Source: Neurospora tetrasperma FGSC 2508 (lineage: Eukaryota > Ascomycota > Sordariomycetes > Sordariales > Sordariaceae). Taken from it: DNA of 64,000 nucleotides. The notes under the pieces were generated by a model, which saw nothing but the letters and a program-made list of their open reading frames with translations, made no database searches and was not told the origin of the DNA. Shown here piece after piece: positions 43,499 through 54,012 of this stretch. The stretch lies in the NCBI RefSeq assembly GCF_000213175.1, contig NW_009799104.1, positions 1,801,724-1,865,723 on the forward strand. Direction: 5' to 3'. Numbering within the stretch: position 1 is the first letter of the stretch; each line of letters opens with the position of its first letter. A program made the translations under genes and the position numbers.

Positions 43499-45788
43499 CT
43501 TGACGTTGTGGTGATGGGGGTATCGATAACGATATCACTAACAACAAAAAACAGAAATAATGATGCCCTTTGAAGACAAACACTTCTTCAAAAGGTATTG
43601 CCCCGCGCAACGACGTATCAACGCAAAAAGCAAGAGAAGCACAATGACTGCTTCCTCAACGCAGATATGGGGTTGACACAGAGGGAGAGAAAGAGAGAGA
43701 CGATCTTTCAGAGGAAAAAAAATGGAGGTGACTCAAGAAGAAGGAAGAGATAGCAGCTTTATTACAAAGCGAACTTGACGCCTCGAGGCACTAACAATCG
43801 AGCCATCCAAGATCCGGTAATAGGTAAGTATCAGAAACACTGTCTCCGTTTCCGCAGCGCCGGGACATCCCAACCCATCACATCTCCCCGGTTGTATCCC
43901 CCCCCTACGGACTAGTGTAAGGCGACAATAAAAGGATCCAATGCCTGCTCGTTGTGGTGGTATCAAGTCTCTGAGACTGGGGAGAGGGCGTTCATCCCGC
44001 GACTAACAAAAAAAAAGTTCACAAGTTTGAAGTTGCCGCTGCCCGAACTGCGTGCGATTGATGTCGATTGCGTGATTCAACCTAACCGTTTGTGGTTAGT
44101 CTCCGCACACGCCGCACACGCCGAGTTCCAGGCGAACCTGGGCCGGCCGGCTGTCGGTCAGATCACGTGCAAGAATTACAAATTCTCTCTTTTTGGGGTG
44201 GTGGCAATGCAACTGAACTGAATGGCGGGTGTTCTTTGTGTGGCGCTTTTTCCGCCAGCTCCGTTTTCGGCATCGGCCGCCTCCAGTCTTCGCCCGGCGG
44301 CCCCCCCGCCTCCGTGGCCCTCCGGTGTTATGGAGTCCCCGACACCGAACATTTTACTGCCGTGTCCGACAACAAGACAGTCGCAATCCGGAGCACAATG
44401 GTTCCACTATCATCCGGTACCATACAGATCTACCGATTGCCGCGACCCGGAACACAAGCCTCAGCGGTTGTGGAACGGTGAAACTGCGGGAAGATCTCAA
44501 TTCCATCGCATCGTTGACGGCCATCAAAAGTGTAGGTAACCGTTTGACTGTAACATGCATTGGAGAAAACAGGTCTTCTTTCGTCTTGCGATTCTTTTGT
44601 CCAGATAGCAGAGTTCACGCAGTGCTAAAACATGTTTGGCGACATAATGCGCGCTGCTGTTTAAAACAGGCATTCAGCCATGTCCCACCGTGGTTGCCTC
44701 GGTCGGACCTTCAGTCCCGTGTGGTGGTCTGCCATTTTCGTCGGGCGCCATCACGGGTTTACGTTCGGATGCGAATACCAAGATTCAAGAACTAGTGATA
44801 TCACGTTTTGGGGCGGGTTTGTCCGCAACTGCAGTCTTCTTCTTCTTCTTTGTTTTAGCCTTCCAACATCACGGCCCTTGCTCCAACTGCACTGCGCTCC
44901 CCATACTACTTCTTGCAGAAAACCCAACATGGATGTTCTCGAGCCGCCTCTCAAATCAAAAGGTTGCCTGTTCCTGCATAAAGCACCGTCCATTCATGTT
45001 CTTCAGCGGTGTCTCCAACCCCCGTCCATTCGTCAACTTCATCCCATGTTGCATTGAGTTGTTTTAGCGAGCGAAGTGATGTCTGGCTTGGCGTTGCGTG
45101 AATTGTGCGTGAAAAGTAACCAGCTAAGTAAGTAAGGACCTGGGAAGGCGATACTTCCATGTTGCTACTTGGGTATGAATGAGTGCTTCATTCATTGAGA
45201 GAAGATGAAAAAGAAACAAATGGAAGGCACGACAACATCCCTTGGGAATCATCCGCTGACTTTTCCAATCCCTTGATAATTACCTACTTTCCATGGTTAA
45301 TCCGTTTCCCGAGTCGCATTTGAATCGACTTCTTCTGGCCTTGTCAAACCACTGCACTTCATCAACAACAACACTCTTCGTTTGACACACTATAAACAAC
45401 ACAGCAAACTACGAACAGCCAAGTCTGCAACGGCAAGAAACACAAATTGTCAAACATCAATCAGATACTTTTACCCTTCTGTCAACCCTCTTCTCCAGCC
45501 TACAATCATCTCGCCCAGAGCGACTCAGGCTATTTGAAAGGTACAACCACCTCACCATCCCCAAGTCCGAGTTTCCTAATCGGGACACGGACTAATATAC
45601 ACACGCATACGCACAACCTCGCAACAGGAACAAAAAACATCACATCCTCGCATCAACAGTTCTACTCATTCACACTCCGACTCGTCGTCCATCACGTACA
45701 TTGGACGGGAATAGTGCGGACAGGAGAAAAGCCCGATCATCAACTATTCGATTCTAATATAGTACCAAACATTCGTACATCAGCAGGC
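43499..45788. other. Divergent promoter region between sulfite reductase and copper ATPase genes
   Basis: About 2.3 kb. A CYS3-like site (43560-43569) lies near the sulfite reductase start. The frame upstream of the copper ATPase ATG stays open for 114 codons from 45447 but has no ATG and weak codon bias, so it was treated as leader. No other gene is supported. Confidence 0.45.
43560..43569. promoter_or_regulatory. CYS3-like binding site upstream of sulfite reductase
   Basis: ATGATGCCCT matches the known Neurospora CYS3 consensus ATGRYRYCAT at nine of ten positions, 62 bp upstream of the ATG. CYS3 is the bZIP activator of sulfur acquisition genes. The match is seen; binding is inferred. Confidence 0.25.
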
Positions 45789-48700
45789 ATGAAACCCACC
45801 AACAGCATGCCAACGCACCGGCGGCGGCAACAGCAGCAGCAGCAGCAGCAATCCAGCACCGCGACTGGAACTGAGACATCCCATATACCCGCCAAAACCA
45901 TCACGACGTCGTTTCTCATTTCCAATCTTCACTGTCCCTCGTGTGTCTCGACTATCAAAGACGTTCTCCTTGGCGAGCCATCAACCGGCTCACATATCCG
46001 ATGGGTTTCGCCCAACGTAGTCACTTCGGTCGTCACCGTGGAACACGACTCGGGCTCTTCAGACAACAACTCAGCCGCATCCGCAACATCCGTCATCAAA
46101 GGCATGCATCGCGCCTTGGAAGACAGTGGCTTCGAGGTCAGCGGTGTAACAACGACGGCTACTGTTGGTGACCATGACATTGACAACGACGACAACGGCG
46201 GCTTCCCGGTTCGAGATCTCGGCATCCAAGCTGAAGGCGAATCCTCCACCTTCTCACGATGGGTCACCACCGCTTCACGACGAACCAATAGCCCCTTTGG
46301 GTCTCAGAAGCGGGCTGAAACACACTTCCAGAACTGCGAGCAGTGTCGTACATCGAAAGCAACGACAGGTCACCAAGTACAAGAAAAGACAAGTGAAAAG
46401 GAAAAGGAGTCTCCGGTATCAGCAGTTAGGGGTATTCACGCTGCTCCAGATTTGTTGACAGCTCGGCAAAAGAACATGGCATCAACCTCAACCAAAAAGT
46501 CCTTCTCAACCGATACCGTGGTGGATCTTGGAGGAAGAGTCCCATCCTCTCAACCACCACCACTGTACAGAGTAACAGTAGCCATCGGCGGCATGACCTG
46601 CGCAGCCTGCGTCAACACCATCACCAACGAGCTGAACAAAAAAGATTGGATCGCCCACGTCTCCGTCAACCTGATCAACAACAGCGCTGCCATCGACATT
46701 CACGATGAAAGCAGGGCGACCGAGCTGGTTGAGGCCATCGAGGACCTAGGCTATGACGTGAAACTCGACAAGGTCGTTGCCCTCTCCGACCCGTCAAAGC
46801 CACCACCAAAGCCAAAAGCCGGCCGCGAAATCTTATCAGATGCATGGCGGGCGACCGTGTCCATTGGCGGGATGACATGCGCGTCTTGTGCCAACTCCAT
46901 CACCAACGAGATGAAGAAGCGGGACTGGGTGCAAGACATCACGGTCAACCTTCTCACCAACAGCGCGACTGTTGAGTTCGCTGGCAGAGAAAACGCCGAC
47001 AAGCTGGTGGGAGAGATTGAGGATCTCGGCTTCGAAGCGACGCTCAACGAGGAGACCTTGGTCAACGTCGCCATCCACGAAGGGGGGCCGAACCCCGAGG
47101 AAGAGCAGCAGCAAAGAAGAGAAGTCGAGATCCGCATCCAGGGCATGTACTGCGAACACTGCCCCTCACGAGTCTCGGCCAGTCTGGCAGGCTTCCGCAG
47201 ACAGCTGGACGTGATCAGCCAACCGAGTCATAAGAGACCGATCGTCAAGATAGTTTATGTCCCTGACGCTCCCGAGTTCACGATCCGGCACATTCTCAAA
47301 GCGATTGAGGCGAGTGACCCGGCTTTCAAACCATCCATCTACCACCCTCCTTCCCTCGAGGAACAGTCCAAGGCCATCCAGCGCCACCACCAACTACAAA
47401 TCCTCTGGCGCGTCATTTTTTCTTTTGTTGTCGCGATCCCAACCTTCATCATCGGCATCGTCTACATGACCCTGGTGAAGGCCTCCTCCGGCAACAAGTC
47501 TCGCGAGTTCCTGATGAAACCATGGACGTCCGGTATCTCGCGCGCGCAGATCGCCCTATTCATCATGGCCACACCCGTCTACTTGTTTGCCGCCGACATC
47601 TTCCATAGGCGCGCCTACAAGGAGATCAGGACGCTGTGGCGACGATCCAGTCGCGTCCCTCTGCTCCAGCGCTTCTACCGCTTCGGCAGCATGAACACGC
47701 TCATGTCCCTGGGCACGACCATCGCTTACGTCTCATCCGTATGCCAGATGATTGCGGCGGGAGCGCAGAAAGTGCACATGGTTGATGATTCCAACTTTTA
47801 CTTTGACTCGGTCGTGTTTCTCACCTTATTTTTGCTCGTAGGCCGATTGATTGAGTCGTACAGCAAGTCGCGTACGGGAGACGCGGTGGAGATGCTGGGG
47901 AAGCTGCGCCCGACGACGGCCATTCTGGTGGAAGGATACGGCACCGAGAAAGAGCGGGATGAAGTGGTACAGGCGGACTCGTTGGACTACGGTGACGTCG
48001 TGCGCATCCCTCATGGCGCTTCCCCACCGGCAGACGGCATAGTTGTTCGCGGCGAAGGCAGTTTGGACGAGTCGAGTCTGACTGGCGAGTCCAGGCCGGT
48101 CAAGAAGGTCGTCGGCGATGAGGTGTATACGGGCACCGTCAACAAGGACGCACCGCTCTTGGTCCGGGTCACTGGCGTTGCTGGCAAGTCGATGCTGGAC
48201 GAGGTCGTCAAGGCGGTCCGCGAAGGCCAAACCAGGCGGGCTCCCATTGAGCAAGTGGCGGATATTTTGACAGCCTATTTCGTTCCCGTGGTCATTGCCA
48301 TTGCGGTTGCCACTTGGATCATCTGGCTTGCTGTTGGACATAGTGGTCATGTGGCAAGCGACTTTCTTGGAGACACCAAGGGCGGTTGGGTTGTCTTTGC
48401 GTTGCAGTTCGCCATTTCCGTCTTTGTGGTGGCTTGTCCCTGCGGCCTGGCGCTGGCTGCCCCAACGGCCATCTTTGTTGGTGGTGGAATCGCGGCAAAA
48501 CATGGAATCTTGGCCAAGGGAGGAGGTGAAGCGTTTGAGAAGGCCAGTAGGGTCGACTGCGTCGTTTTCGACAAGACTGGCACTTTGACGATGGGAGGAG
48601 AGCCTAAGATCACGGAATCGGAAGTTTTCCTTGGCGCAGCAGATGATGAAGCTGGCACCGTGTTTGCGGCACTGAAGGCGGTCGAAGAGAACAGTAGTCA

Positions 48701-49664
48701 TCCGATAGCGAAAGCCATTGTCGCTTTCTGTGCGGCAAAGACGTCGGCCAAAGTCCAAGTCGAGGACTTGCAGGAGATTGCTGGCAAGGGGATGAAGGCC
48801 AGGTGTATAGGTGTGGACTCACAAGCTAACTTCGATCTCATTGTCGGTAACGAATCCCTGATGGAGGACTTTTCCGTTACCGTGTCGAATGAGACTGTCC
48901 AGACGCTGCAGAAGTGGAAGAGTGAGGCCAAGTCGGTTGCTTTGGTTGCCATACGGCGACACCAGAGCAATGATCCCAACGGATGGCTCCTTGCTGTTAC
49001 CCTAGCAATTTCCGATCCCATTCGCCCCGAAGCACCGCTCATTGTCAAGGCGCTTCAGTCCCGGGGCACGCGCGTGTGGATGCTGTCCGGTGATAACCCT
49101 GTTACGGCAGCCGCGGTCGCACATCAACTAGGAATTCCCGCTGACCAGGTCATCGCCGGAGTGCTCCCTACCGGGAAGGCCGATAAGATTAGGTATTTGC
49201 AAGGAACAGAGAAGGCGCGCGTTGGCAAGGGCAGCGAATCCAGTACCCGTCGTGCGTTGGTGGCCATGGTTGGCGATGGTATCAATGACAGCCCAGCGTT
49301 GGCAACAGCAGATATCGGCATTGCCATCGGATCCGGGGCAGACATTGCCATTAGCAGCGCGGACTTTGTGCTCATCAACAGCGACCTGCGCGGGGTGGTG
49401 ACGCTCCTCGATCTCTCGTCCACAGTCTTCCAGAGGATCAAGTTCAACTTTGGGTGGGCGGTGGTGTACAACTGCATCGCGCTTCCTGTGGCGGCGGGCG
49501 CCTTCTATCCCATTGTGAGCAACGGGCACCACGTCAAGTTGGCTCCGGTGTGGGCTAGTTTGGCCATGGCGTTGAGCAGTATTAGCGTGGTGTTGAGCTC
49601 ATTGGCTTTACGGAGCAGAGTGGTTGGGATTGGATTCCGGGCGAGGAAGATTGGAGAGGAATAG
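45789..49664 (+). CDS. ccc2: Copper-exporting P1B-type ATPase, CCC2 family
   Basis: A Cu(I) pump of the Golgi/secretory pathway that loads copper onto multicopper oxidases. Single exon, 1,291 residues from the ATG at 45789. A poly-Gln run (about residues 14-21) precedes four heavy-metal-associated domains: NLHCPSC (about 49-52), GGMTCAAC (about 270), GGMTCASC (about 363) and GMYCEHC (about 454). The membrane core has the CPC copper site in VVACPCGLALAAPT (about 882), TGESRPVKK in the actuator domain, the phosphorylation site DKTGTLTMGG (about 927), SSHPIAKAI as the nucleotide-site HP motif, and GDGINDSPALA in the hinge. All catalytic elements are intact. The first metal domain lacks the usual MxC context and may be regulatory. 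Confidence 0.95.
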   Translation: MKPTNSMPTHRRRQQQQQQQQSSTATGTETSHIPAKTITTSFLISNLHCPSCVSTIKDVLLGEPSTGSHIRWVSPNVVTSVVTVEHDSGSSDNNSAASATSVIKGMHRALEDSGFEVSGVTTTATVGDHDIDNDDNGGFPVRDLGIQAEGESSTFSRWVTTASRRTNSPFGSQKRAETHFQNCEQCRTSKATTGHQVQEKTSEKEKESPVSAVRGIHAAPDLLTARQKNMASTSTKKSFSTDTVVDLGGRVPSSQPPPLYRVTVAIGGMTCAACVNTITNELNKKDWIAHVSVNLINNSAAIDIHDESRATELVEAIEDLGYDVKLDKVVALSDPSKPPPKPKAGREILSDAWRATVSIGGMTCASCANSITNEMKKRDWVQDITVNLLTNSATVEFAGRENADKLVGEIEDLGFEATLNEETLVNVAIHEGGPNPEEEQQQRREVEIRIQGMYCEHCPSRVSASLAGFRRQLDVISQPSHKRPIVKIVYVPDAPEFTIRHILKAIEASDPAFKPSIYHPPSLEEQSKAIQRHHQLQILWRVIFSFVVAIPTFIIGIVYMTLVKASSGNKSREFLMKPWTSGISRAQIALFIMATPVYLFAADIFHRRAYKEIRTLWRRSSRVPLLQRFYRFGSMNTLMSLGTTIAYVSSVCQMIAAGAQKVHMVDDSNFYFDSVVFLTLFLLVGRLIESYSKSRTGDAVEMLGKLRPTTAILVEGYGTEKERDEVVQADSLDYGDVVRIPHGASPPADGIVVRGEGSLDESSLTGESRPVKKVVGDEVYTGTVNKDAPLLVRVTGVAGKSMLDEVVKAVREGQTRRAPIEQVADILTAYFVPVVIAIAVATWIIWLAVGHSGHVASDFLGDTKGGWVVFALQFAISVFVVACPCGLALAAPTAIFVGGGIAAKHGILAKGGGEAFEKASRVDCVVFDKTGTLTMGGEPKITESEVFLGAADDEAGTVFAALKAVEENSSHPIAKAIVAFCAAKTSAKVQVEDLQEIAGKGMKARCIGVDSQANFDLIVGNESLMEDFSVTVSNETVQTLQKWKSEAKSVALVAIRRHQSNDPNGWLLAVTLAISDPIRPEAPLIVKALQSRGTRVWMLSGDNPVTAAAVAHQLGIPADQVIAGVLPTGKADKIRYLQGTEKARVGKGSESSTRRALVAMVGDGINDSPALATADIGIAIGSGADIAISSADFVLINSDLRGVVTLLDLSSTVFQRIKFNFGWAVVYNCIALPVAAGAFYPIVSNGHHVKLAPVWASLAMALSSISVVLSSLALRSRVVGIGFRARKIGEE

Positions 49665-49800
49665 AAAGAGGCGAATGGAAATGAACATGTTTTAAGTAGG
49701 AGATAGGTCCAATATAGACAGCGAGTAACGAGCATATATTTTGTCGGTCGATTGTTTGTCGCGGTGATAAATGCATGACGTCCCTCGGTTTCGGTGACTA
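49665..49800. other. 3' UTR of the copper ATPase gene
   Basis: A short spacer ending in a TA dinucleotide that abuts the inverted-repeat element. Confidence 0.5.
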
Positions 49801-50417
49801 GCAGTACCCGTGGAGATAGGGTGCCTGTCTGACCCATCCCCACTCTCTTACAGAGAGTGGGGCACAAAATCGCCGGACAGCTCAAAACCACCGGACAGAA
49901 CAGTTTTGTATAGTAATTGCTAAGAAAATTGTTAGTGCAAAGGGCTGGAACGTTAATATCTCAACGAAAATAGCTATAAATAATCTCAAATTTTAGAGAA
50001 AGCTTTATAAGGCTATTAGAAGGTATTTTGGAAATTCTTAGTAAAATTCTCTAAAGGGTTTTAAAGGTATAAGAGAAAAGGTGCAAAATTGCATCAAAAG
50101 TTGCGGTTTAGTCAAAAGGGAATATTTTAGGAAAATGTATAGCATTTTGCTGCATCTTGGTCAAACTATGACTAATCCTCTCCAAATTCTCTATACGTCT
50201 TCTTTAAATAGTTAAGATTATGTTTCTAAATTTTAGAATCAGTAGCCCTTATAGTCACTAAGTTATGGATATTTGAATATTTGCACTAACAGTTTTCCTA
50301 GTAATCACAATACAAAACTGTTCTGTCCGGTGGTTTTGAGCTGTCCGGCGATTTTGTGCCCCACTCTCTGTAAGAGAGTGGGGATGGGTAAAAACCACCC
50401 TATCTCCACGGGTAGTG
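49801..50417. mobile_element. MITE-like element with long terminal inverted repeats and AT-rich core
   Basis: Terminal inverted repeats of about 139 bp (49802-49940) and 137 bp (50281-50417) match almost perfectly from the outer CAGT/CACT-ACCCGTGG to the inner GTTAGTGCAA; differences cluster in a short patch after GGGTG and near the inner end. The element is flanked by TA on both sides (49799-49800 and 50418-50419), as for Tc1/mariner-like insertions. Each arm contains a perfect 11-bp palindrome, CCCCACTCTCT with AGAGAGTGGGG (49838-49862 and 50359-50383). The 340-bp core has no ORF and is far richer in A/T than its surroundings, consistent with RIP. It is non-autonomous: no transposase remains. 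Confidence 0.85.
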
Positions 50418-50887
50418 TAAACCAGGGTTGGAGGGTAGCTCCGGCTACAGACCCACTGGAGCCGCTCGTGTCTCCCCTGTCCATGTCCATTGAGCCCAGG
50501 AACCGAACCTCAACTCGAGCATCTTCTTTCTTTTGGTTCTTTTGGTTCTTGACTTGAAGCCCACCACAGCCATTGCTTGCTTCAACACGACCCATTGGCT
50601 GTGAAGCTCCCAACAACCGCCATCGGTGCTACCCTCCTTCAAGACCATCGATCGGAAGCCAGTAAACAACAGACGAACCGGAATTGTCCGAGCGTTGATT
50701 GAATACTTATAAAATAAAACCACCAAACGACTATTTACGCGAGCTCGGCCACTCAACTTGCTACGATCATCATCATTTCGAAAGCACGGCAAAAGCGACG
50801 CGGTCGCTGACAGCGCCTTTGCTTCATCAACCTCCCGAAACGCCCAACCGTCTACCGATACCCTCACGATCGAGAAAGTCAGACACC
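50418..50887. other. Promoter and leader of the C3HC zinc-finger gene
   Basis: About 470 bases between the element and the ATG at 50888. The frame is open from 50699 but codon bias begins only at the ATG. No gene is seen. Confidence 0.4.
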
Positions 50888-52767
50888 ATGAACGCTACCG
50901 TGAAGCGCAAGTTCAACTCCTTGCTCCAGGGCATCGGGAACCGGCCGACTAACCCAGACTCCCCCTCCTCGACGCGCGACAATGACTCGCTGAGCTCGAC
51001 GCCTGCCTCTTCCTCAAGCTCGAGGTTTACAAACATGGCCAACGATAGCCTCGACTATCTCAGTAAGAAGCGCCGTGTCGGCGGGCTGCCCTCCACACCG
51101 AGCGCAATCACGTTAACGACCCCGACGAAAGGGCAAACCACCATCTCCAACGTCACCCTGCGAAAATGGAACTCCCACGGCGGTCCAGGGAGCAGCCCCG
51201 CGCCCGGGGCCGGCGGCGGCAGCAGCGCGAAGGGGGATAGCCCAGTTACGAAATTGCAACCACCCAAATACTGCCCGGGCGACCGCGACCAGCTCGTGCG
51301 ACGATTGGCAACTTTCCAAGAGCTGACGGACTGGACACCAAAACCCGATAGGGCCAACGAGATCGAATGGGCGAAGCGCGGCTGGGTGTGCCAGGGCAAG
51401 GAGCGTGTTAAGTGCACGCTCTGCAACAACGAACTGGCTGTCAAGCTGAATCGTAAGGAGGTAGATGGGAAGGAGATTCCGGTGCTGATCGCCGCAGATA
51501 TTGCTGAGTCGGTGGTGGATCAATACGTCGAGCTGATCATCACATCGCACCGAGAGGATTGCTTGTGGAGGAAGAAGGGGTGCGACGGTGAGTATCTGCA
51601 TGCAGGAGAGTCCTGACACTGTGCTAACGGTTTCCTCAACCAGATTCACTTCTACGATTGCCTCTGCCTAACCCCAAGTTAGCCCTCGAAACCCTACGCC
51701 AGCGATACGATGAGCTCTGCCAGCGCAAGGACTTTCTCCCCTATGAATTCAACCTCCGTCTTCCAGAAGGGTTCGACATCGACATCATCCTCTCGTACCT
51801 GCCACCCAACTTCTTCGCCGAGCCTCCTGCATCCAGCACCGCCGATTCTTCTGCAGCCTCACAGCCCGCTAGTCCGAACCCATCCACCTCACAACAACCA
51901 CAAGCAGTCAACCGCACCGCCTTAGCCCTCGCCCTCCTCGGCTGGCAAGGTCTCACCAACCCTCGCCTCGGCACCGCCGTCCCCAACTCGGCCTCCTGCC
52001 ATACCTGCCTCCGCCGCCTCGGCCTCTGGATGTTTAAATCCAAGCAAGTCGACCCCGACACCAACACGATCCTGGTCCCCGCGCCCATGGATCACCTCGA
52101 CCCTTTACGCGAGCACCGCTTCTTCTGTCCGTGGAAGAACCCGCAAGCGCAGCGGAACCCGGGTGCCAAGCCCTTGGCCAGGGGTGAGACGGACAAAGCC
52201 GCCTGGGAGGTTCTAGTGGAAGGGCTGAAGAACGAGAGCCGGTTGAGAGAAAAGGCAAGGGATTTGATGCATGGGAGGAGCAAGTCCTCCGGCTCTGGGT
52301 TTGGGTTTGGGCTGGGAGGGAAGAAAGGAACACCGCATCGGGCGACGGGAAGCACGAGTGGGTTTCTGGGAGTGCCGATGACGCCGGACGGTAGAGGGGT
52401 AACGGGACAACAACCGAATAGTGCGCCGGGTGGTCTTCATGTTGGTGGTGAAGAAGGAGGAGGAGGGGACGAAGAAGAGGGGTTTGAGGAGGAGGACGAT
52501 GATGAGTCGGAGGAGGCAAGGAAGAAGAAGGATCAGGCTATGATGAGCAGGTTGAAGAGGGTCAAGACCTTATTCAATACGAAGGGGAGCAAGTTGAAAA
52601 AGTTGGGGGCGTCTCCGTCGCCGTCCCCGGGATCCGCGGGAACGGGGACGGCAGCGGTTAATGTGCCGGATAGTCCTCGGCCGGGGTCTTCGCATTCTAC
52701 GAGGACCACCGGGACGCCGGGGACAGCTGCGACTACGGGAGGCAGTACAAACGCCCCTGCTGAGTGA
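50888..52767 (+). CDS. rsm1: C3HC zinc-finger protein, RSM1/NIPA family
   Basis: A nuclear protein of the family that includes S. pombe Rsm1 (mRNA export), yeast Pml39 and animal NIPA/ZC3HC1 (nuclear basket). Model: exon 1 50888-51587, a 56-nt intron 51588-51643, exon 2 51644-52767, giving 607 residues. The N-terminus is Ser/Pro-rich. The first C3HC (BIR-like) domain spans about residues 115-250, from YCPGDRDQLVRRLATF with CTLCNNEL to HREDCLWRKKGCD, and is split by the intron at CD|DSLLRLPLP. The second Rsm1-type domain (about 330-415) carries ASCHTCLRRLGLWMF and DPLREHRFFCPWKNPQ. The tail is acidic, then Lys-rich and Gly/Thr-rich. The intron joins a conserved segment in phase, so the model is firm. 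Confidence 0.88.
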
Positions 52768-53940
52768 TGTGAGGGGAGTGGCTATTGTTCATCGTCATCA
52801 TCTTGCAGGTTGGCTGGCGAGCGTTGACACGCATGGAGTTTGGGGAACAATGTTATCGTCCAAAATTTGTATTCTAGAGGTGTATCAATAGCCTTTGATT
52901 TTAGCGTCAACGGTTTCCCTGCCAAATAATCAGCTCAAGGATACTGTGTAGATCTTCATTAAGGTTTGGCGAGTCCGCGATCACACCGGCGCGTGCTTGT
53001 TGTGTACCAAACCATCATTATCAATGTGTGAGCACGGATCACCTCCAGGGTTAAGTACTACCTTTGTGTACACCGTCGTCCCACGCAAACCACGGTGAAC
53101 CCTCACCTTTCCCCGGCCGGCTACCGAAACGGCGAAAAACCAAGGCCGCCGTATCCGTCCGTGTCAGTGATCAACGGGAAAAAGCACGTGGCGAAAGAGA
53201 AATGCCGTATCAAGACCCCTGTTTGCATCTTTTTAGTTTTGTAGATTTTTTTTTTTTTTTCTCCCGGGTAGGGCGGAACATTTGTCGCAAGGCTTTCTGT
53301 GTCTTGTTAGAACACTGCGACGAGAACTGCGACGAGAACAACGACAACAGAAAACCCTGTATTGAAAAAGAAAGCAAACATGCAATGCAATGCTCGCGAT
53401 GGGAGGCTTAGTTGCTTTGCCAAAGTCAATCAATGAGTGCGAATTCTCAGATTGAACATGGACACTGACAGACGGCGGCGGGCCAATCTCACAAACTTTT
53501 TTTTTTTTTTCTTTCTTTGTTTTTTTCTTTTTTGGCGCTCAAAACTTTGCCAAACCAGTCGACCAACCCACCAACCCACCAAGAAGCAACCGACAACCAT
53601 TCTGGCAATCCGCCAATAACCACCGATCACTCATCGAGAGCGCAGTTTGCCTCACCTTCATCTACAATCACCAAAAACCAAATTGCACACACAACTCACC
53701 AAAAAGAAACCAGACCAGTTCTTCGAAAGACGTTGCGTAACCAGAACAGAACAGACCTACACTACACTGCAGTCCCCTCCCCCCACCTCGCCCACCCCAC
53801 CTACTCCTCTTCTTCCGTTTTTTTTATTGACCTTGGTAACTTACGACTTGCACAAGTCGCCCTCCTGGCACTATATAAGTTGAGCAAAAATGTACTCATC
53901 TCAACAAACCGATTATTCCTGCAAATAATCAACTTGCGGC
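52768..53940. other. Intergenic region with long T tracts upstream of tRNA-Pro
   Basis: About 1.2 kb. Two T-rich tracts occur near 53245-53260 and 53496-53530. A TATATAA box at 53872-53878 sits 63 bp upstream of tRNA-Pro. No protein gene is supported. Confidence 0.45.
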
Positions 53941-54012
53941 GGCTTAGTGGTCTAGTGGTATGATTCTCGCTTTGGGTGCGAGAGGTCCCGGGTTCAATCC
54001 CCGGCTGAGCCC
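53941..54012 (+). tRNA. tRNA-Pro (anticodon UGG), no intron
   Basis: A complete 72-nt cloverleaf: acceptor GGCTTAG with CTGAGCC (one U-G pair); anticodon stem CTCGC/GCGAG with loop TTTGGGT giving anticodon TGG; T arm CCGGG/CCCGG with loop TTCAATC; discriminator C. A T6-type terminator follows at about 54016. It reads CCA and, by wobble, other proline codons. Confidence 0.96.

Noticed and set aside
40739-43573. A 944-codon open frame on the plus strand, antisense to sulfite reductase
   Set aside because: The sulfite reductase frame is certain from its motifs. Its strong third-position C/G bias suppresses stops on the opposite strand in register, and the antisense product is a monotonous Leu/Gly/Val/Asp/Glu-rich sequence without domains.
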